DNA of 9,095 nt from an uncultured Porphyromonadaceae bacterium. Its GTDB lineage: Bacteria > Bacteroidota > Bacteroidia > Bacteroidales > Muribaculaceae. Within the stretch, counting starts at the first letter, position 1; each line of letters opens with the position of its first letter. The position numbers were made by a program, and so were the translations under genes. The notes under the pieces were generated by a model that saw only the letters and a program-made list of their open reading frames with translations, had not been told where the DNA came from and made no database searches. The DNA is taken from NCBI GenBank assembly GCA_947178245.1, contig CAMWXO010000052.1, forward strand, positions 1 through 9,095, read 5' to 3'. This document shows positions 7,496 through 9,095 of the stretch, piece after piece.

Positions 7496-7519
7496 CACCC
7501 GAAAAAAGTATTAACTTTG
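7488..7519 (+). promoter_or_regulatory. Sigma-ABfr-type promoter for the small secreted protein
   Basis: TTTTG at 7488-7492, a 19-bp spacer and TAACTTTG at 7512-7519 match the Bacteroidetes -33/-7 promoter. The start point should be near 7525, giving a leader of about 43 nt rich in A before the ATG at 7568, which is typical of translation starts in this phylum. The -33 box lies on the right arm and U-tract of the upstream terminator. Confidence 0.78.
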
Positions 7520-7567
7520 CACGAAAGTTCTTGATTGAACAGAAATCTTAAACCAAAAAGAAATCAA

Positions 7568-8254
7568 ATGAAGAAATTTCTACTCACAGCAACACTCGCA
7601 GCCGCATTCTCATGCGCCTATGCCGATGCCTACACGGATGCCCTGACAGTCACCATCGGTGACAAGACCGTGCAGAATGGCGAAACTGTCAATGTAGACC
7701 AATATTATGATGAAATCTACATGCTCTATCCTGAAGAAGGCCCTCAGGGAGAATTTGATGCGGTAATCCATCCGGTGGTAAACAATATCTCATCCCAGGT
7801 GCAGACAGTCTCGGTCTCATTGACTCGTACTGCCCCCGAGATTACAGATGATCTGCCGGCGATGGGTTCTCACCTCGGATTCTTCCAGCTTTGCTTCAAA
7901 CTTAGTTCCGGTCAGGAAAACTGCCTCAACATCATGAACAACGTTTGCTCCATATCCGATCTGGATATTCCGGTGGCCGGCAATATGATTCTTGATGTAG
8001 ACCAGAAAGCATTCACTGATCTCACTCCAGTCACTCTCAGGCTTGATGTGGAACTGCTCGGAGAATCAGATCCCTTCACGGTGTATTTTAACTTTACGCA
8101 CACGCAAGACATTACTCTCGGTGTGGCCGGCCTCGAGGCTGAAAATGCGGCTCCCGAATACTTCACTCTTCAGGGCACGAAGGTGGCCAATCCGGTGAAG
8201 GGTGAGATCTATATTGTGAGAAAGGGTGCCAAAGCCTTCAAGCAGGTGTTCTGA
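7568..8254 (+). CDS. Small secreted protein with Bacteroidales C-terminal sorting-like tail, function unknown
   Basis: A 228-residue exported protein that I do not recognise beyond its ends. The ATG at 7568 starts a clean signal peptide (MKKFLLTATLAAAFSCAYA, cleavage after residue 19). An in-frame TTG at 7535 would add 11 charged residues before the signal and is too close to the predicted start point. The body (20-185) is beta-strand-like, with alternating hydrophobic runs and three Cys (109, 119, 127) that could form a disulfide. The tail, about 186-228, reads EYFTLQGTKVANP..GEIYIVRKGAKAFKQV, the short C-terminal module found on many secreted Bacteroidales proteins and similar in pattern to type IX secretion type-A tails (L.G..V...G.Y.V..G...K). 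No enzyme motif is visible. It has its own promoter and terminator and so is a single-gene unit, not part of the channel operon. Confidence 0.8.
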   Translation: MKKFLLTATLAAAFSCAYADAYTDALTVTIGDKTVQNGETVNVDQYYDEIYMLYPEEGPQGEFDAVIHPVVNNISSQVQTVSVSLTRTAPEITDDLPAMGSHLGFFQLCFKLSSGQENCLNIMNNVCSISDLDIPVAGNMILDVDQKAFTDLTPVTLRLDVELLGESDPFTVYFNFTHTQDITLGVAGLEAENAAPEYFTLQGTKVANPVKGEIYIVRKGAKAFKQVF

Positions 8255-8299
8255 TATCTGATTAGGCAATAAGGTCAAGATTTTCAATTCATACAATAG

Positions 8300-8337
8300 A
8301 AGAGGGTGAGTTCACATGCTGAACTTCACCCTCTTTT
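8300..8337 (+). terminator. Bidirectional terminator between convergent genes
   Basis: AAGAGGGTGAGTTC (8300-8313) pairs with GAAC-T-TCACCCTCTT (8321-8335) as a 14-bp stem with one bulged T and a 7-nt loop. TTT follows on the plus strand and a shorter T-rich run (CTTCTATTG) on the minus strand. It ends the secreted-protein transcript, and the pth stop codon abuts the stem, so it probably ends pth transcription too. Confidence 0.82.
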
Positions 8338-8897
8338 CAATTAAAATGGTTCATTGCGAATGCCGGCCCCGACAGGCAATAGGCCGCTATGCAGTCGGCC
8401 GCCTTGTCAAGAATCTCGGGAAGTCTTTTCCGCTCGTCGGGAGTGAAAAGGCCGAGCACATAATCTATCTGCCTACCCTGGGCAAATTCATCGCCCACTC
8501 CGATTCTCAGGCGTGCATAATTCTGGTTTCCCAGTTCGGAAGCAATATTCTTGAGCCCGTTATGGCCGCCGTCCGAGCCCCGCTGCTTCAACCTCATCGA
8601 CCCGAAGGGGAGGGCTATGTCATCCACCACCACAAGAAGATTCTCGAGTGGCAGTTTTTCATGATTCATCCAGTAGCGAATTGCCACGCCGCTCAGATTC
8701 ATGAAAGTAGACGGCTTCAGCAGCAAAAGTTCACAATTCTTGATCTTGGCGATTGCCATATCGCCGTAGCGACATGATTTCCACACAGCCCCGGCTCGCT
8801 CGGCCACAACATCAACAGTCATGAATCCTGCATTGTGGCGCGTTCCGATATATTCGAGTCCGATGTTCCCCAATCCGGCAATAAGATATCTCTTCAT
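8337..8897 (-). CDS. pth: Peptidyl-tRNA hydrolase
   Basis: A 186-residue cytoplasmic enzyme that cleaves the ester bond of peptidyl-tRNA dropped by stalled ribosomes and so recycles tRNA. Family motifs are all present: GLGNIGLEY (7-15; Asn10, with Ile where most bacteria have Pro, as I recall from Bacteroides homologues), TRHNAGF (18-24; catalytic His20), LLKPSTFMNLSG (54-65), VVVDDIALPFG (86-96; the conserved Asp pair) and GSDGGHNGLKNI (104-115). The length matches the family. I chose the ATG at 8897; the extra three codons upstream would start at TTG (8906). It lies downstream of the L25 gene in the same direction, an arrangement I know from other Bacteroidetes, but a hairpin separates the two, so it may have a separate promoter. 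I found no convincing -33/-7 pair for it. Convergent with the secreted-protein gene. Confidence 0.96.
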   Translation of the reverse strand: MKRYLIAGLGNIGLEYIGTRHNAGFMTVDVVAERAGAVWKSCRYGDMAIAKIKNCELLLLKPSTFMNLSGVAIRYWMNHEKLPLENLLVVVDDIALPFGSMRLKQRGSDGGHNGLKNIASELGNQNYARLRIGVGDEFAQGRQIDYVLGLFTPDERKRLPEILDKAADCIAAYCLSGPAFAMNHFN

Positions 8898-8978
8898 ATC
8901 AGACAAAGATGTATTCTGAGGTCATCATATCTACCCTGACCGGGCAAAATATGGCGATAATTCAGATTCTTAATAAGT

Positions 8979-9016
8979 AAGCATGGCGATTTGGATTGCT
9001 CCATACCGCCATGCTT
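8979..9016 (-). terminator. Hairpin downstream of the L25 gene, likely terminator
   Basis: AAGCATGGCG (8979-8988) and CGCCATGCTT (9007-9016) form a perfect 10-bp inverted repeat with an 18-nt loop. On the minus strand it begins 23 nt after the L25 stop and is followed by ACTTATT, a poor U-run. It may terminate or attenuate transcription between L25 and pth. Confidence 0.55.
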
Positions 9017-9039
9017 TATGTTCAGTCTCTTTCTGAATA

Positions 9040-9095
9040 TTAATCGTTGCCTTTTGCCTGAGCACCGCGGGCTGCACGAGTGAGCTGCACGGCAC
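9040..9095 (-). CDS. rplY: Ribosomal protein L25 (Ctc-like), C-terminal end only
   Basis: Only the last 17 full codons and a TAA stop are inside the window. They translate to AVQLTRAARGAQAKGND. The 'AV.LTRAARGA' ending matches, from memory, the tail of the long Ctc-type L25 of Bacteroides, whose gene is typically next to pth. L25 binds 5S rRNA in the large ribosomal subunit. The identification rests on a short tail plus gene order, and the 5' part lies beyond the right edge. Confidence 0.72.
   Translation of the reverse strand, partial: AVQLTRAARGAQAKGND

Noticed and set aside
8316..8777. 153-residue plus-strand open frame opposite pth
   Set aside because: It begins inside the terminator hairpin and is antisense to a clearly conserved pth; there is no independent promoter or recognisable domain.
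8904..8911. CATCTTTG on the minus strand just upstream of pth as a -7 promoter box
   Set aside because: It lacks the leading TA pair, has no TTTG at the right distance and would place the start point at or inside the pth start codon.

Overview
The window looks like a piece of a Bacteroidales chromosome, probably from a gut lineage near Muribaculaceae. Four things support this. The promoters fit the Bacteroidetes sigma-ABfr pattern (TTTG, 19-20 bp, TAnnTTTG) and the leaders before the ATGs are A/T-rich with little Shine-Dalgarno signal. A small secreted protein ends in the 'LQG..VANP..G.IYIV..G...K' tail that is common in Bacteroidales. The MscS channel has the long periplasmic N-terminus seen in this phylum. 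An L25-Pth pair with Bacteroidetes-type sequence lies at the right edge. The family assignment comes from reading and memory, not from a search.

Layout. Left block, minus strand: an exported alpha/beta-hydrolase esterase (2355-1222) followed 22 nt later by an M50-like membrane metallopeptidase with a helical C-terminal region (1197-55), apparently one operon. Middle block, plus strand, divergent from the first: a lipoprotein with one CxxCH heme-c site and a TolB-like beta-propeller (2555-4066), a polytopic membrane protein resembling DUF6057 (4063-5592, ATGA overlap), and a large MscS-type channel (5645-7474) that ends in a rho-independent terminator. The next transcription unit is a single small secreted protein (7568-8254) with its own strong promoter, whose -33 box sits in the U-tract of the channel's terminator. 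Right block, minus strand: peptidyl-tRNA hydrolase (8897-8337), convergent with the secreted protein and separated from it by a bidirectional hairpin terminator, then the last codons of ribosomal protein L25 (9095-9040).

How the genes may work together. The two divergent operons face each other over a 199-bp control region with one good promoter and one partial promoter whose footprints should overlap. The plus operon reads as a cell-envelope module: lipid-anchored cytochrome/propeller, inner-membrane partner and tension-gated channel. I know of no characterised role for the first two, and this is the least understood part of the window. I saw no tRNA, rRNA, CRISPR array, insertion sequence, phage gene or recognisable defence system. 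The longest gene-free stretch is 199 bp.
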